A stretch of 64,000 nucleotides of DNA from Sphingobacterium multivorum (GTDB lineage: Bacteria > Bacteroidota > Bacteroidia > Sphingobacteriales > Sphingobacteriaceae): positions 744,001-808,000 of the forward strand of contig NZ_UAUU01000002.1 of the NCBI RefSeq assembly GCF_900457465.1. Direction: 5' to 3'. Every line of letters begins with the position of its first letter. The stretch's first letter is position 1. A program made the position numbers and the translations under genes. Shown piece by piece: positions 1 to 10,900 of this stretch. Below the pieces are notes generated by a model that made no database searches, was not told the DNA's origin, and worked only from the letters and a program-made list of their open reading frames with translations.

Positions 1-82
1 AAGGTAAATATAAGCTATTTGATATTCATTTTTATGCCTAATCTACAATTTAATGGCATAAACAGGAAAACTTAACTACAAC

Positions 83-99
83 TTTGTTACAATAACAAA
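83..99. promoter_or_regulatory. Upstream dyad TTTGTTA-CAA-TAACAAA
   Basis: A perfect inverted repeat with 7-bp arms and a 3-bp centre lies upstream of the first ROK gene. Its left half and centre, TTTGTTACAAT, recur at 6503-6513 upstream of the second ROK gene, where the right arm is degenerate. The sharing between the two otherwise diverged leaders suggests a functional site, perhaps a second protein-binding site. No binding protein can be assigned from the sequence. Confidence 0.4.
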
Positions 100-128
100 T
101 GTTTGCATGGCTTATTAGTCAAAAAAGG

Positions 129-158
129 AATACTTTTTAAAATTGTTTAAAAAGTATT
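129..158. promoter_or_regulatory. Probable ROK operator, cassette 1
   Basis: A perfect inverted repeat: AATACTTTTTAAA (129-141), spacer ATTG, then TTTAAAAAGTATT (146-158). The right arm overlaps the first base of the -33 TTG (158-160), so a bound repressor would block sigma. The same core, CTTTTTAAA-n-TTTAAAAAG, sits at the same place relative to the promoter of the second ROK gene. ROK repressors such as NagC, Mlc and XylR bind AT-rich dyads of this kind. Autoregulation by the adjacent ROK protein is inferred. Confidence 0.65.
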
Positions 159-189
159 TGGAACTTACTTTTTTTTTAATATATCTTTA
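158..189 (+). promoter_or_regulatory. Bacteroidota-type promoter of ROK-SusC-SusD operon 1
   Basis: TTG at 158-160 and TATCTTTA at 182-189 are separated by 21 bp, fitting the Bacteroidota -33 (TTG) and -7 (TAnnTTTG) consensus. The second ROK gene has the same two elements with the same 21-bp spacing (6601-6603 and 6625-6632), and TTTGGAACTTA is conserved at the -33 side. Transcription would start near 195, about 35 nt before the ATG at 230. Confidence 0.6.
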
Positions 190-229
190 ACAAAAGTTTA
201 ACCAACTTTATGAATTGTACCAAATACCA

Positions 230-1396
230 ATGGAAAAAGATATACTGAAGAACCTCTATTTTGATTCAACGCTGTCCATAGCAGAGTTGGTAAAAAAGCT
301 TTCGAAAAGTACGCCATCCATTACCAAGGTGATCAATCGTCTTTTGGAAGAAAAGATCATTGTTGAATGTGGATTTGCAGAATCTACTGGCGGAAGACGA
401 CCTATTCAATTTGCGCTCAACCCGTCCTTGGATTTCTATATATTAACGATCTCTTGTGACCAGCATTTTTCGACATGCACAATTACCGATTTAACTCAAA
501 AGACAATATTAGAGCATAGGGATATACCGTTAGACTTAAATGCCGAAGAGTCTTCAGAGCTCCTTTTATCCGAAATTGACCGAATTTTAGCATCTTCAAC
601 AATTTCATTAGATCGGATTATAGGTATTGGAATTAGTATGCCTGGTTTTGTTAATTCAGAATTGGGCGTCAATGAATCGTATATCAATACGCATCCTTTG
701 TATGAAATAAAAAGCAGGATTGAAAAAAAATATAAACTGACAACAATCATAGAGAATGATTCTCGCTGCATAGCCATTGCAGAGAAAGAATTTGGGGCTG
801 CGAAATACATTGAGCACTCACTTATTATTAATCTAAACTGGGGAGTTGGATTGGGAATTATCATTAATGGAACTGTTTTTAAGGGCGAATCAGGTTTTGC
901 TGGAGAATTTAGCCATATCCCTCTTTCCGACAACAACACCTTATGCTCCTGTGGTAAACGGGGATGCCTTGAAGTTGAAGCATCATTGGATGCAGCCATT
1001 CGAAGTACGGAGAACGATATTCAAAACAATGAGTATTCGATTTATAGTACGTTTGTAAAGAGTAATCTAAACAAAATAGATGCACTGATCGAAGCGACTC
1101 ATGTTGGAGACCAGATTGCGATTAACAATATCGGAAAAATAGGTTACATGCTCGGTAAAGGCATATCAACGCTCATCCATATTCTTAATCCAAAACAAAT
1201 CATTGTCAGCGGAAGAGGTGCAGAACTGGGGAGAATTCTGAATCCTCAAATACAAATTGCTATTAATGAATTTTGCATCCCTGAAATTGCAAAAACAACA
1301 CAGATTAAAATGTCAGAATTGAACAAACATGCTCAAATAAAGGGTACTGCCGCTATCGTCGTGGAAAACCATATCAACAGAATCCTAACTAAATAA
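230..1396 (+). CDS. ROK-family transcriptional regulator
   Basis: A cytoplasmic sugar-responsive regulator of the NagC/Mlc/XylR type, 388 residues. The first ~60 residues form a winged helix-turn-helix of MarR style (SIAELVKKLSKSTPSITKVI). The remainder is the ROK sugar-kinase fold, with IGISMPGFVNS, the ND pair in ENDSR, GFAGEFSH and the zinc signature CSCGKRGCLE. The start is taken as ATG 230 because it aligns exactly with the start of the second ROK copy; a TTG at 215 would add five residues. It heads an operon with SusC 25 nt downstream. It probably represses this operon until a sugar from the imported glycan binds; fucose or another host-glycan sugar is a guess from the neighbouring fucosidase. 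Confidence 0.85.
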   Translation: MEKDILKNLYFDSTLSIAELVKKLSKSTPSITKVINRLLEEKIIVECGFAESTGGRRPIQFALNPSLDFYILTISCDQHFSTCTITDLTQKTILEHRDIPLDLNAEESSELLLSEIDRILASSTISLDRIIGIGISMPGFVNSELGVNESYINTHPLYEIKSRIEKKYKLTTIIENDSRCIAIAEKEFGAAKYIEHSLIINLNWGVGLGIIINGTVFKGESGFAGEFSHIPLSDNNTLCSCGKRGCLEVEASLDAAIRSTENDIQNNEYSIYSTFVKSNLNKIDALIEATHVGDQIAINNIGKIGYMLGKGISTLIHILNPKQIIVSGRGAELGRILNPQIQIAINEFCIPEIAKTTQIKMSELNKHAQIKGTAAIVVENHINRILTK

Positions 1397-1421
1397 TTAT
1401 TTATAAATTAAACACTTAAAG

Positions 1422-4400
1422 ATGAGTCTATTCTACAAAAAAACAGCTGGATTAGCTTTGTGCACACTCTTCAGTGCAACATCGCTATTTGCACAGCAAG
1501 GCATTTCTGGAACAGTTTCAGATGCCAAGGGGCCAATTGCAGGTGCTACTATTTCCGTAAAGGGAACAAATAGAGCTACCCAATCGACTGCAAGTGGGGC
1601 ATTTAATATACAAGCTGCACAAGGCGAAACATTACGTATTTCACTAATAGGCTATAAACCTCAGGAAATTGTGGTCGGAACAACTAAAACGATTAACGTA
1701 TCCTTGACAAGCGATGAATCAACTTTGGGAGAAGTGGTCGTTACAGCAATGGGAGTTAAACGTGAAAAAAGAAGTCTTGGTTATTCATTTCAAGATATAC
1801 AAGGTACTGCATTGACAGATGCCAGAGAAAACAACATAGCCAATGCACTAGCGGGCAAGGTTTCCAGTCTTCAGGTTGTTAAAGGTTCAAACGGACCTTC
1901 ATCATCTTCGAAAATTATTCTTCGCGGATTCAATTCCATTACCGGAGACAACCAACCGTTAATTGTTGTCGATGGGGTGCCGATGGATAATTTTGCCGGC
2001 GCTAAAAACAATGATTTCTGGAATCCGTCAGCAGATATGGGAAGTGGGTTAGGAGACTTAAATCCGGAAGATATCGAGAGCATGTCTGTCTTGAAAGGCG
2101 GTGCTGCTTCTGCGCTTTATGGATCACGTGCCTCTAATGGAGTTATTTTAATTACAACCAAAAGTGGTAAAGCAAAAGATGGCGTAGGAATTTCCTATTC
2201 AACCATTACGGGAATCGAAAATATCTTTATGACGCCAAAATTACAGAGTGACTTCTCTCAGGGGGATGGCGGTGTCTACGGTAAATTAGCCACAGGATCT
2301 TGGGGAGAAAAAATAACTGGGCAGGAAGTTGAGTTATGGAATGGTACGAAAACAAATTTAAAGGCCTACGATAATATCGGTAATTTCTTTAAAACAGGAT
2401 TCAATACCACCCAAAACATCAATTTTCAACAGGCTGTTTCCGATAAAGTCAATTTATATTCATCAGCGACTTATTTGCATGATAACAGCAAATCTCCCGG
2501 CCAAAAACTAAACCGCTTAAATTTAATTAATAGAGTAAATGCCAAATTTGGTCAGCGCAATCAGTGGACTACTGACGTAAAGGTACAATACATGCGCAAT
2601 ATGGCCTATAATCGTGCAGTTGGTGGTGTGAATGGTGGTAATTATTATTCACAGTTGTTAACTTTCCCAAGAAGTTTGGACATTACGCAATTTAAACCTG
2701 GAATGGATGAATTGGGTGTAAAACAAAGTTGGTATTTGGAAGATTCAGGAATTAACCCTTATTGGGCGGCCAACAATAAATTAAGTCGTGATACCCGTGA
2801 TCGTTATTTGATGAACGCTACTGTAAAGTACGATTTTAATGACTGGTTAAGTGCTGATGTACGTGTGGGTTCTGATAACTATTCGACAAAATACGAAGAT
2901 AAAACATATACAGGATCTCATATAAACAATTCGTATGGTACAGGTACAGACAAGTTTTATGAGAACAATTATATCGCAAGTTTACAGGCAAGAAAAGACA
3001 ACCTATTCGGTAAATGGGGTGGTAGTGCCGCAATTTATGGACAGATCATGGACCGTAGCCGTACTTCCTTAAGCGCTAGTGCGGGCAATTTAAGGGTACC
3101 TAATCTATTTACTATTGGTAACAATATTGGCAATCCTGGTATTACTGAAAGTATCAATAGAAAACAGATTAATTCCATTTATGGTAACATTGACATCAAT
3201 TATGATAATATTTGGTATGTTAGTTTCACAGGAAGAAATGACTGGACATCTACTTTACACCCAAATCATAACAGTTATTTTTACCCGTCTGTAAGCACCT
3301 CATTTGTCCTCTCCGACCTGATCAATAAATCTGGAAGTATGCCTTCTTGGTTCAACTTTGCAAAGGTGAGAGCATCTTATGCAAGAACAGGTCGCGACAT
3401 GGACGCATACCAATTATATAATACTTATATTATTGGTAATGACCCTAATAACAATACAACTGCATCCAAACGAGATGTTCTTTATGATGAGAATGTAGTT
3501 AATGAACTTCAAAAATCAATTGAAGTAGGTTTAGAGACTAAATTTTTCAACAATCGAGTTGGCTTGGATTTAACATATTATAAAAACAACTCAACAAATC
3601 AATTGATTGATATCCCAATGAACAATTTATCTGGATACAGGGCTTTCAAAGCCAATGCAGGTAATATTCTTAACGAGGGATTTGAAATCACATTAAACGC
3701 CGATGTAATCAGAAAAGAGAATTTTAGATGGAATCTGAATGCTAATGTTTCTCGCAATTTCAATAAAATTCTTGAATTACACCCTGAATCCAAACGAATG
3801 ACATTGGGTGGCTATGACAATTTCGCAATATATGCAGCTGAAAATCAAAGATATGGCGCTATATTCGGAACAAAATTCCTACGTGTTGAAGATGCAAACA
3901 GCCCTTATAATGGACAACTTATCCTAAGCGGTACAGGTTTACCACAAGCGAAATCTAATGAAGCAGAGCTTCTGGGTGATCAGACAGCACGTGCCCTCGC
4001 TGGTATCACCAACTCTTTCACTTATAAGAACTTCGGATTAAGCTTTCAAATCGATGGCAGATTTGGCGGAAAATTCTTCTCAGGAACACAGCGTGCACTA
4101 CAAGCTAGCGGTTCTTCTGCCGAAACAGTTGTTAACGGAAGTCGGGATAATTTTGTAGTTGATGGAGTTATCCCAAAAAATGGTGCGTACGAAAAAAGTA
4201 CAGTCGCAGTTACGCCACAAGATTACTGGACAACCGTATCTGGAGCTAGTGGCAACTTAGGTATTACTGAACAAAATTTATACAATGCAACCAATGTTAG
4301 GATTAGAAATTTGCAATTAAATTACTCTATCCCTAAAAGCGTTTTGAAATCATCCATTGTTAAAAATGCGAAAGTAGGGGTATCGGTCAATAATTTAGCA

Positions 4401-4532
4401 ATGCTAAAAAGTTACGCAAATGGGGTAGATCCTGAATCTACCTATGCGATGAGTTCAAACGCTGTTGGATTTGAAAATTTATCATTTCCAACCTCACGTT
4501 CTTATTTCTTAAACCTATCTATTGGCTTCTAA
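1422..4532 (+). CDS. SusC/RagA-family TonB-linked outer membrane protein
   Basis: A TonB-dependent transporter of 1036 residues for oligosaccharide import across the outer membrane, partnered by the SusD that follows 11 nt later. Signal peptide about residues 1-25 (ending LFAQ), a carboxypeptidase-regulatory-like domain about 27-105, then a TonB-box-like EVVVTAMG, the plug (about 115-240, with LIVVDGVPMDN and GSRASNGVILITTKSG) and a 22-strand barrel to the C-terminal IGF. It has no STN domain, agreeing with control by the upstream ROK protein and not by an ECF sigma/FecR pair. The N-terminal ~26 residues and their DNA are nearly identical to those of the second SusC at 7981, while the barrels have diverged widely. 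Confidence 0.93.
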   Translation: MSLFYKKTAGLALCTLFSATSLFAQQGISGTVSDAKGPIAGATISVKGTNRATQSTASGAFNIQAAQGETLRISLIGYKPQEIVVGTTKTINVSLTSDESTLGEVVVTAMGVKREKRSLGYSFQDIQGTALTDARENNIANALAGKVSSLQVVKGSNGPSSSSKIILRGFNSITGDNQPLIVVDGVPMDNFAGAKNNDFWNPSADMGSGLGDLNPEDIESMSVLKGGAASALYGSRASNGVILITTKSGKAKDGVGISYSTITGIENIFMTPKLQSDFSQGDGGVYGKLATGSWGEKITGQEVELWNGTKTNLKAYDNIGNFFKTGFNTTQNINFQQAVSDKVNLYSSATYLHDNSKSPGQKLNRLNLINRVNAKFGQRNQWTTDVKVQYMRNMAYNRAVGGVNGGNYYSQLLTFPRSLDITQFKPGMDELGVKQSWYLEDSGINPYWAANNKLSRDTRDRYLMNATVKYDFNDWLSADVRVGSDNYSTKYEDKTYTGSHINNSYGTGTDKFYENNYIASLQARKDNLFGKWGGSAAIYGQIMDRSRTSLSASAGNLRVPNLFTIGNNIGNPGITESINRKQINSIYGNIDINYDNIWYVSFTGRNDWTSTLHPNHNSYFYPSVSTSFVLSDLINKSGSMPSWFNFAKVRASYARTGRDMDAYQLYNTYIIGNDPNNNTTASKRDVLYDENVVNELQKSIEVGLETKFFNNRVGLDLTYYKNNSTNQLIDIPMNNLSGYRAFKANAGNILNEGFEITLNADVIRKENFRWNLNANVSRNFNKILELHPESKRMTLGGYDNFAIYAAENQRYGAIFGTKFLRVEDANSPYNGQLILSGTGLPQAKSNEAELLGDQTARALAGITNSFTYKNFGLSFQIDGRFGGKFFSGTQRALQASGSSAETVVNGSRDNFVVDGVIPKNGAYEKSTVAVTPQDYWTTVSGASGNLGITEQNLYNATNVRIRNLQLNYSIPKSVLKSSIVKNAKVGVSVNNLAMLKSYANGVDPESTYAMSSNAVGFENLSFPTSRSYFLNLSIGF

Positions 4533-4543
4533 TCTGAATTATC

Positions 4544-6432
4544 ATGAAAAATACACTATCAAAAATAGCGCTAGCAATATTATTAGGAAGCGCAGCTACC
4601 TCTTGTACAAAGCTTGAGGATATTAATATAGATCAAACTGCTGCAAATGATCAGCAAGTCAAACCAGAATATTTTTTGAACAACTCCATTATCGGAGCGC
4701 AACAAGATCCCGGATTAGCAGAACGTTTATTTATTTACTCCTGGAAAACCGCTGCACACCAGCAATACTTTAATTTTATCAATATAGGACAACAAAGTGA
4801 TGACTTTAATTCACTCTATTGGTCGAGTATTTCCGGTTGGTTGAATAATGCCAATGCAACCATCGAAATTGCAGATAAGAAAACACAAAATGGTACTGCT
4901 GCAGTTTACAATCAAAACATGATCCAAGTGGCAAGAATATGGCGGGCATACTTATTAAGTGAGTTAAGCGACAATTTTGGACCAATACCGACTAAAGGGT
5001 TTCAAGGAGTTAATCCACAGTTTGATTCTGTAAAAGACGTTTATTATTATCTATTGACTGAATTAAAAGATGCTCAATCGAAAATCGATCCAGCAGTCAG
5101 CAATTCGGGTATTGAAAACTATGATGCCGCTTACGGTTTCAAATGGGACAATTGGATCCGCTATGCGAACTCAATGCGTATGCGTTTGGCAATGCGCTTA
5201 TCAGAGGTTGATGCAACGAAAGCAAAAACTGAATTTGAGGATGCTGTTAAAACGAATAAATACATTGAAACAGCTGCACAAAACTTCGGCATACAGGAAA
5301 AAGACGGTTGGGATCCACTAACGGGTGTAATGAGTCGTTCATGGAATACACAACTACTATCTGCTACATTAAACAATATATTTATTGGATTGGGTGGCAT
5401 CAAAACTGCTGATCAGTTTACAGAAACCGAAGTTTTAAGCAAAATCAAGAACGAAGACGATTTTGGTATCCGTTACCTGGATAACTTCTCGACTATGTCA
5501 AATGACCCAAGCCAAGGTTATTACTTAGATGGGATTCCAAATAAAATGGATCCAAGAGCATACAAAGCTTTCTTTATTCCAGGTCATACATCCGACCCAC
5601 AATATTGGACCGATGCTAGCAATCAGGATGCCCAAATCAAAAAACCAGACGGCACTACATTGAATTTTAAAACTTCATACACATGGAATGCGTTTACGTC
5701 AGGTACATGGGGAGCTAAATCGTCAAATATGGTGCTTAGAGCACAAAATGGTCGTATTCCAGGCATGATCAAAAAGTTCAGAACAAGCACACAAAAACGT
5801 TTATTCTTCGCTTCATGGGAAAGTTATTTTTTGATGCCGAAGCGGCTTTGAGAGGCTGGAGCACTCCTATATCTGACAAAGTTGCCTATGAAAAAGGTAT
5901 TTCAGAAAACTTTAACTACTGGGAAGTATCATCTTATCTCGGTCAATACTTAGCATCAGAAAACTACAACCGTGTGGGAACTTCAGTAAAATATGATCAT
6001 ACAGCGGAGCCTGCTGCGACCTTCACTGTCAAGTACAAAGACGGTTATACTAATGCTATAGGAACTGCCGCAATCAAGTATCCTGAAAATACGATCTATA
6101 AAAATGGAGCAATCAAAAATGATAAGTTGACAAAAATTATCACGCAAAAATATATTGCCTCATTTCCATACTTATGCCTTGAGGCATGGAATGACCAACG
6201 TCGTTTAGGCCTTCCTTTCTTTGAAAATCCTGCTATCGAAACGGCCATCGCAACAATGCCACAATTGACAAGTGCAAATTACACAAAAAACCAAGTAGAT
6301 TTCTTTCCACAAAGAACGAGCTATCCTTCATCATTTAGAAATGCTGATCAGGCAAATTATGATAAAGCGGTATCCTTATTAGGTGGATCAGATGGCGTTT
6401 TTACCCCCCTATGGTGGGCCAAACAAAAATAA
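4544..6432 (+). pseudogene. SusD-like lipoprotein with one frameshift
   Basis: The surface glycan-binding lipoprotein partner of the preceding SusC. It has a lipoprotein signal with lipobox Cys at residue 21 (SAATSC) and the layout of the SusD-like family 2 group (KLEDINIDQT, YLLSELSDNFGPIP). The frame breaks at about 5836: the sequence reads ATGCC where ATGGCC would restore the usual motif SYFLMAEAALRGW, so one G is missing from a GG pair. The second frame then runs to the proper C-terminus at 6432 (LWWAKQK). Restored, the protein would be about 628 residues. Otherwise there is no decay, so a base error or a very recent mutation are both possible. Confidence 0.85.
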
Positions 6433-6445
6433 TTTATTTATTATG

Positions 6446-6478
6446 CTAGAAAAGCCGGCCTTGAGCCGGCTTTTCTAG
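6446..6478 (+). terminator. Intrinsic terminator of operon 1
   Basis: A perfect 14-bp stem, CTAGAAAAGCCGGC (6446-6459) with GCCGGCTTTTCTAG (6465-6478), and loop CTTGA, lies 13 nt after the SusD stop. It closes the first ROK-SusC-SusD operon and separates it from the second copy. Confidence 0.85.
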
Positions 6479-6570
6479 TTTACAACAATATTGATCAGTA
6501 TATTTGTTACAATTACACTTATTATTAATTCAAAAGAAGCATCCAATTCCCTTAAAAATAAAGAATCTAT

Positions 6571-6603
6571 CAAATTCTTTTTAAAAAATTTAAAAAGAAT
6601 TTG
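6571..6603. promoter_or_regulatory. Probable ROK operator, cassette 2
   Basis: A perfect inverted repeat with 15-bp arms: CAAATTCTTTTTAAA (6571-6585), centre AAA, TTTAAAAAGAATTTG (6589-6603). The right arm ends exactly on the -33 TTG. It is the counterpart of the dyad at 129-158 and shares the core CTTTTTAAA/TTTAAAAAG, which makes it the best-supported regulatory site in the window. The region 6479-6795 otherwise holds only the promoter, the shared TTTGTTACAAT element at 6503 and a leader hairpin. Confidence 0.7.
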
Positions 6604-6632
6604 GAACTTAAAATAAAGTATCTATATCTTTA
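6601..6632 (+). promoter_or_regulatory. Bacteroidota-type promoter of cassette 2
   Basis: TTG at 6601-6603 and TATCTTTA at 6625-6632, with 21 bp between, match the promoter of cassette 1 in sequence and spacing. The predicted start near 6638 leaves an unusually long leader of about 155 nt before the ROK start at 6796. Confidence 0.6.
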
Positions 6633-6659
6633 TTCGTAAACTAAAAACAAACACAGAAA

Positions 6660-6702
6660 AACTCAATTGCGGCACACCTAAATTTAGTAGAGCAATTGAG
6701 TT
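6660..6702 (+). other. Leader stem-loop upstream of second ROK gene
   Basis: AACTCAATTGC (6660-6670) pairs perfectly with GCAATTGAGTT (6692-6702) around a 21-nt loop, inside the predicted 5' leader of the second ROK transcript. No T-run follows, so it does not look like a terminator. It is absent from the first cassette, whose leader is short. It may be an RNA structure or a second DNA dyad; nothing in the sequence decides this. Confidence 0.4.
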
Positions 6703-6795
6703 AAAAACCAACTACCACTGATATTAAAAAGTATAATATCATTATTTAAAGCACTGAAAACCAAACAATTACTCATTAATGAAGCTTAAGTAGAA

Positions 6796-7957
6796 ATGGT
6801 CCTAGAGATTTTAAGGAATTTGTATTATCGGCCTATGCAACCGATTGCAGACATTGCGAACTCACTTTCACGAAGTATACCTTCTGTCACCAAACAAATC
6901 AACGAACTTCTTTCAAAGAATATCGTAGTTGAGAAAGGTTATGCTGCATCGACAGGTGGAAGAAAGGCTATGCAGTATATGATTAATGAAGATTTAAGCT
7001 ATACAATCGTCAGCCTATCTATCGATCAATTCTATACAGCAATTACCTTATCAAACCTTAAAGGGGATATTATCTCAACGCTAGAAAATCTTCCGGTTGA
7101 CCTTAGAGATCCTGATGCGGCAAACTTATTATTAAAAACCATAGATCGCTTTTTTTCTACAAATAATATTATTTTAAGACAGGTTATCGGCATAGGGATT
7201 AGCATGCCGGGCTTTGTCAATTCGGAAAAAGGGCTAAATGAATCCTACAACAGTGATTCCCCTTTATATAATATAAAGGAACTCATCGAACAAAAATTTA
7301 ACGTGCCAGCGGTAATTGATAACGATTCACGCTGTGTTGCCTGGGCTGAAAAGAAGTTTGGTAATGCACAAGATTCCTCCCACTCCCTTGTCATTAACCT
7401 TAATTGGGGAGTTGGTTTGGGTATTCTTATTAATGACGACATCTTTAAAGGAACTTCTGGTTTTGCAGGTGAGTTCAGTCACATCCCTCTTTCCGACGAA
7501 TTAACACTATGCTCTTGCGGTAAGAGAGGCTGCTTGGAAGTGGAAGCCTCTGTTAGCGCTGCCATCCGTAATATTGAAAAGGATATAAAGAACGGCGAAT
7601 ACTCTATATATGAAAACTTGTAGAAGAATATGACAACAAAGCTGAAGCTCTTATTGAATCCGTTCACATTGGTGATCAGATAGCCATCAATAATATCGGA
7701 AAAATTGGGTATTTACTAGGTAAAGGAATATCAACTTTGATACATATTCTCAATCCGAACAAAATTATCATCATGGTCGTGGAGCGGAAATCGGTTATAT
7801 TCTTGCGCCTCATATTCAAGTTGCAGTAAATGAATATAGCATTCCTAAAATATCGAAGAAAACAAGCATCGAGATGTCCGACCTCCACAAAAGAGCGCAA
7901 CAACTCGGCACAATAGCATTAGTCATAGAAAAATACATCACAAACATTATTAACTAA
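6796..7957 (+). pseudogene. ROK-family transcriptional regulator, two frame disruptions
   Basis: A second ROK repressor, closely similar to the one at 230 along its whole length: winged HTH (IADIANSLSRSIPSVTKQIN), IGISMPGFVNS, GFAGEFSHIPLSD and zinc motif CSCGKRGCLE. The frame is broken twice. Near 7620 one base is missing (continuing as VEEYDNKAEALIES). Near 7773 one G is missing, where ATCATCATGGTCGT should read ATCATCAGTGGTCGT to give the ISGRGAE motif seen in copy 1. The last frame ends at 7957 (EKYITNIIN). If the breaks are real, the protein stops at 275 residues, keeping the DNA-binding and zinc regions but losing the last ~110 residues. Confidence 0.85.
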
Positions 7958-7980
7958 CGTTTTACACAAATACCTAAAAC

Positions 7981-10900
7981 ATGAGTCTATTTTACAAAAA
8001 AACTGCAGGATTGGCGTTATGTACACTTTTCAGTGCTACATCGCTTTATGCGCAGCAAAGCATTTCTGGAATAGTTTCAGATGCTAATGGACCAGTCTCT
8101 GGCGCAACAGTTTCCATTAAGGGAACAACTAGGGGTACACAAACAGGGGCCAATGGGTCTTTTACAATTCAAGCTTCCCAAGGTGAAGTCTTACGTGTAT
8201 CCATTGTCGGATACAAGTCCCAAGAACTAGTGGTTGGTACCTCAAAAACAATAAACATAAAATTGACAGAAGATGCTTCTGCATTGGAAGAGGTTGTCGT
8301 AACGGCAATGGGTATCAAGCGTGCCCCAAAAGAGCTGGGTTACGCAATGAGTACCGTTGACTCAAAAGAATTAACAAAGACCGGATCTCCCAACTTTGCT
8401 GGAGCATTATATGGAAAAGCACCAGGAGTCCGCATTTCCGCAGCACCCGGGGGAGCAACTTCGGGTATTAACATCAATATTCGTGGTACAAACTCCATTA
8501 CAGGAAACTCCCAACCTTTGGTCATTATTGACGGAGTTCCGATGCGACAAACGTCTTTCAACAATTCAGATTATTGGGGTGACCAACGTGCTAGAGGAAA
8601 TGGTCTAGAAGACCTCAACCCGGAGGATATCGAAAACATTAGTATTTTAAAAGGTGCTTCCGCAGCAGCTTTATATGGCTCTGAAGCGATGAATGGGGTT
8701 GTATTGGTAACGACCAAATCTGGAAAAGCTGGAAAGGGATTTACAATTGATTTCAATGCGACATACACGCATGATCAAATAGCTTATTTACCTAAATTCC
8801 AAGATGTAAGAGGCCCTGGATATTCAAAGGCTTACCAAGATGACAAGCAATCCGACGATATGTTTCAATATTATGAAAATAATCTTGCTGTAAATGGTGT
8901 CAATAGAGGTGTAATGAATTCAACGGTCAACTTCGGACCTTTATTTGATGGTAAAGATATTATCTCTTGGGATGGTAAAGTTCGTCCATATTCTGCTCAA
9001 AACTCGTATAATAAATTTTTCAACAATCCTAATAATAGCATTTTCAATTTAGCAATTGGCAATACATCAGAAAACTCGAATATTAGGTTCTCTTTGACTC
9101 GTCAAGACAACCAAATGACTGCGTTAGAATCTTATAATAAGAAAAACATCGCCAATTTAAATGCAAGTTTCACCCTGTGGAAAAATTTCAAAAATGATGT
9201 TGTCGTAAATTTCATTAATCAGCATACACATAATAGACCATTTTTGACAGACCGTCTAATTAACAACTTTGGCGGGATGATTTCCACATTTGACAATCCG
9301 GAATGGTACTTCGGCAAATATCAGACTAGCCTAGGATATAAATATGTAATTGATGCAGCAGACGCTCAAAGCCTAACCCCGGCGGAAAATATACGTTATA
9401 ATGGATACCGTGGCGATGTTTTGGAATATGTTTGGAATTCTAAAGCAAAACAATATGATGAATACTCAAATCGCTTAATCGGATCATATACTGCAACCTG
9501 GAGTGTCACCAATGATCTATCATTACGAGCACGTGTTTCAGCAGATGTCACCTCTTTAAAGACTGAAGATAAGCAACCTAACGAAAAACCGTTATTATTT
9601 GGCAACTCTGGATTTTTCTCATTAGGAAACCAAAATGCAAATATCTATTATACCGATTTATTAGCTACCTATAACAAAAAGATAAATAACGACATTAAAA
9701 TCGGTGTCGTTGGCGGTTATACAGCTACAAGGTCGGAAGATGTCTATGTTCAAAATCAAACAGAGGGTGGATTGACGGTGAGAAACTGGTATGATGTCAA
9801 TGCAACTCTAAATTTAGCAACGAGAAACGACAAGTACAATTATAGAAATCGCATGCTAAGAGATGCATTATTTGGAACTGTCAATTTCAATCTTAAAGAA
9901 TTTTGGAATGTGGAAGGAACAATACGTAGAGAGCGAATTTCAACCATGCGTCCAGATAATAATGTGCTCTATTATCCGTCAGTAAATTCAAGTTTTATTC
10001 TTTCAGACGCCTTCCATTTACCAGAGTTTTTCAACTATGCAAAGCTTCGTGGTTCTTGGGGGATTGTAGGTAACTATCCGGATATCTATAAGAGCGCATT
10101 GTCTTACACACAAAAGACTTTGGGATCACAAGTTGACGGTGGTGCATCCGTTATCTACACAACAGTGCCGACAACAGAATTTGGAAATGAAAACATCAAA
10201 CCAGAAACTAAAAATGAGGTAGAATTTGGTTTGGAAACTAGAATGTTGAATGGACGGTTAGGATTTGACATAACCTATTATAATGGGTTGATCAAAGATC
10301 AAATTTTGAATTATACATTACCAATAAGCACAGGTTCCAACTCTATTCTTGCCAATGTGGGTACACTAAGAAATACAGGTTGGGAGTTTGCAATCAATGG
10401 AACACCGATTCAAAAAGAAAATTTCAAATGGTCTACTACGTTAAATTTCTCTATGAATAAAAATGTCGTCAAGAATTGCCTGGCAATACAGGAACATTAT
10501 TATTGAGAGATTATGATGGTAATGCTGCTCAGCTTGTAGCCAACGTAGGACAATCGATGGGTGATATTATGGTTCGTCCTATTAAAACAGATGAAAACGG
10601 CAACAAAATCGTATCTGCTAATGGTATGTATGAAATCGATGGAGACCGTTGGATAAAGGCTGGAAATGCTATGCCAAAAGCAGTGGGAGGATTCATAAAT
10701 AACTTCAGCTATAAAAATTTCAATTTAGATGTTTTGATGGATTTTAGACTTGGAGGTAGTGTCATGCCTACTGGTATAAACTGGATGACAAGTAGAGGTT
10801 TAACAGAAGAAAGTTTAAATTACATGGATGCTGCACATGGTGGGCTAAGCTACTATCAGACAAAAGATGCAAGTGGCAATATCATCGGGGTAGCTACGAG

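Noticed and set aside
215..229. TTG start for the first ROK gene
   Set aside because: ATG 230 aligns exactly with the ATG of the second ROK copy, and the extra five residues have no counterpart there.
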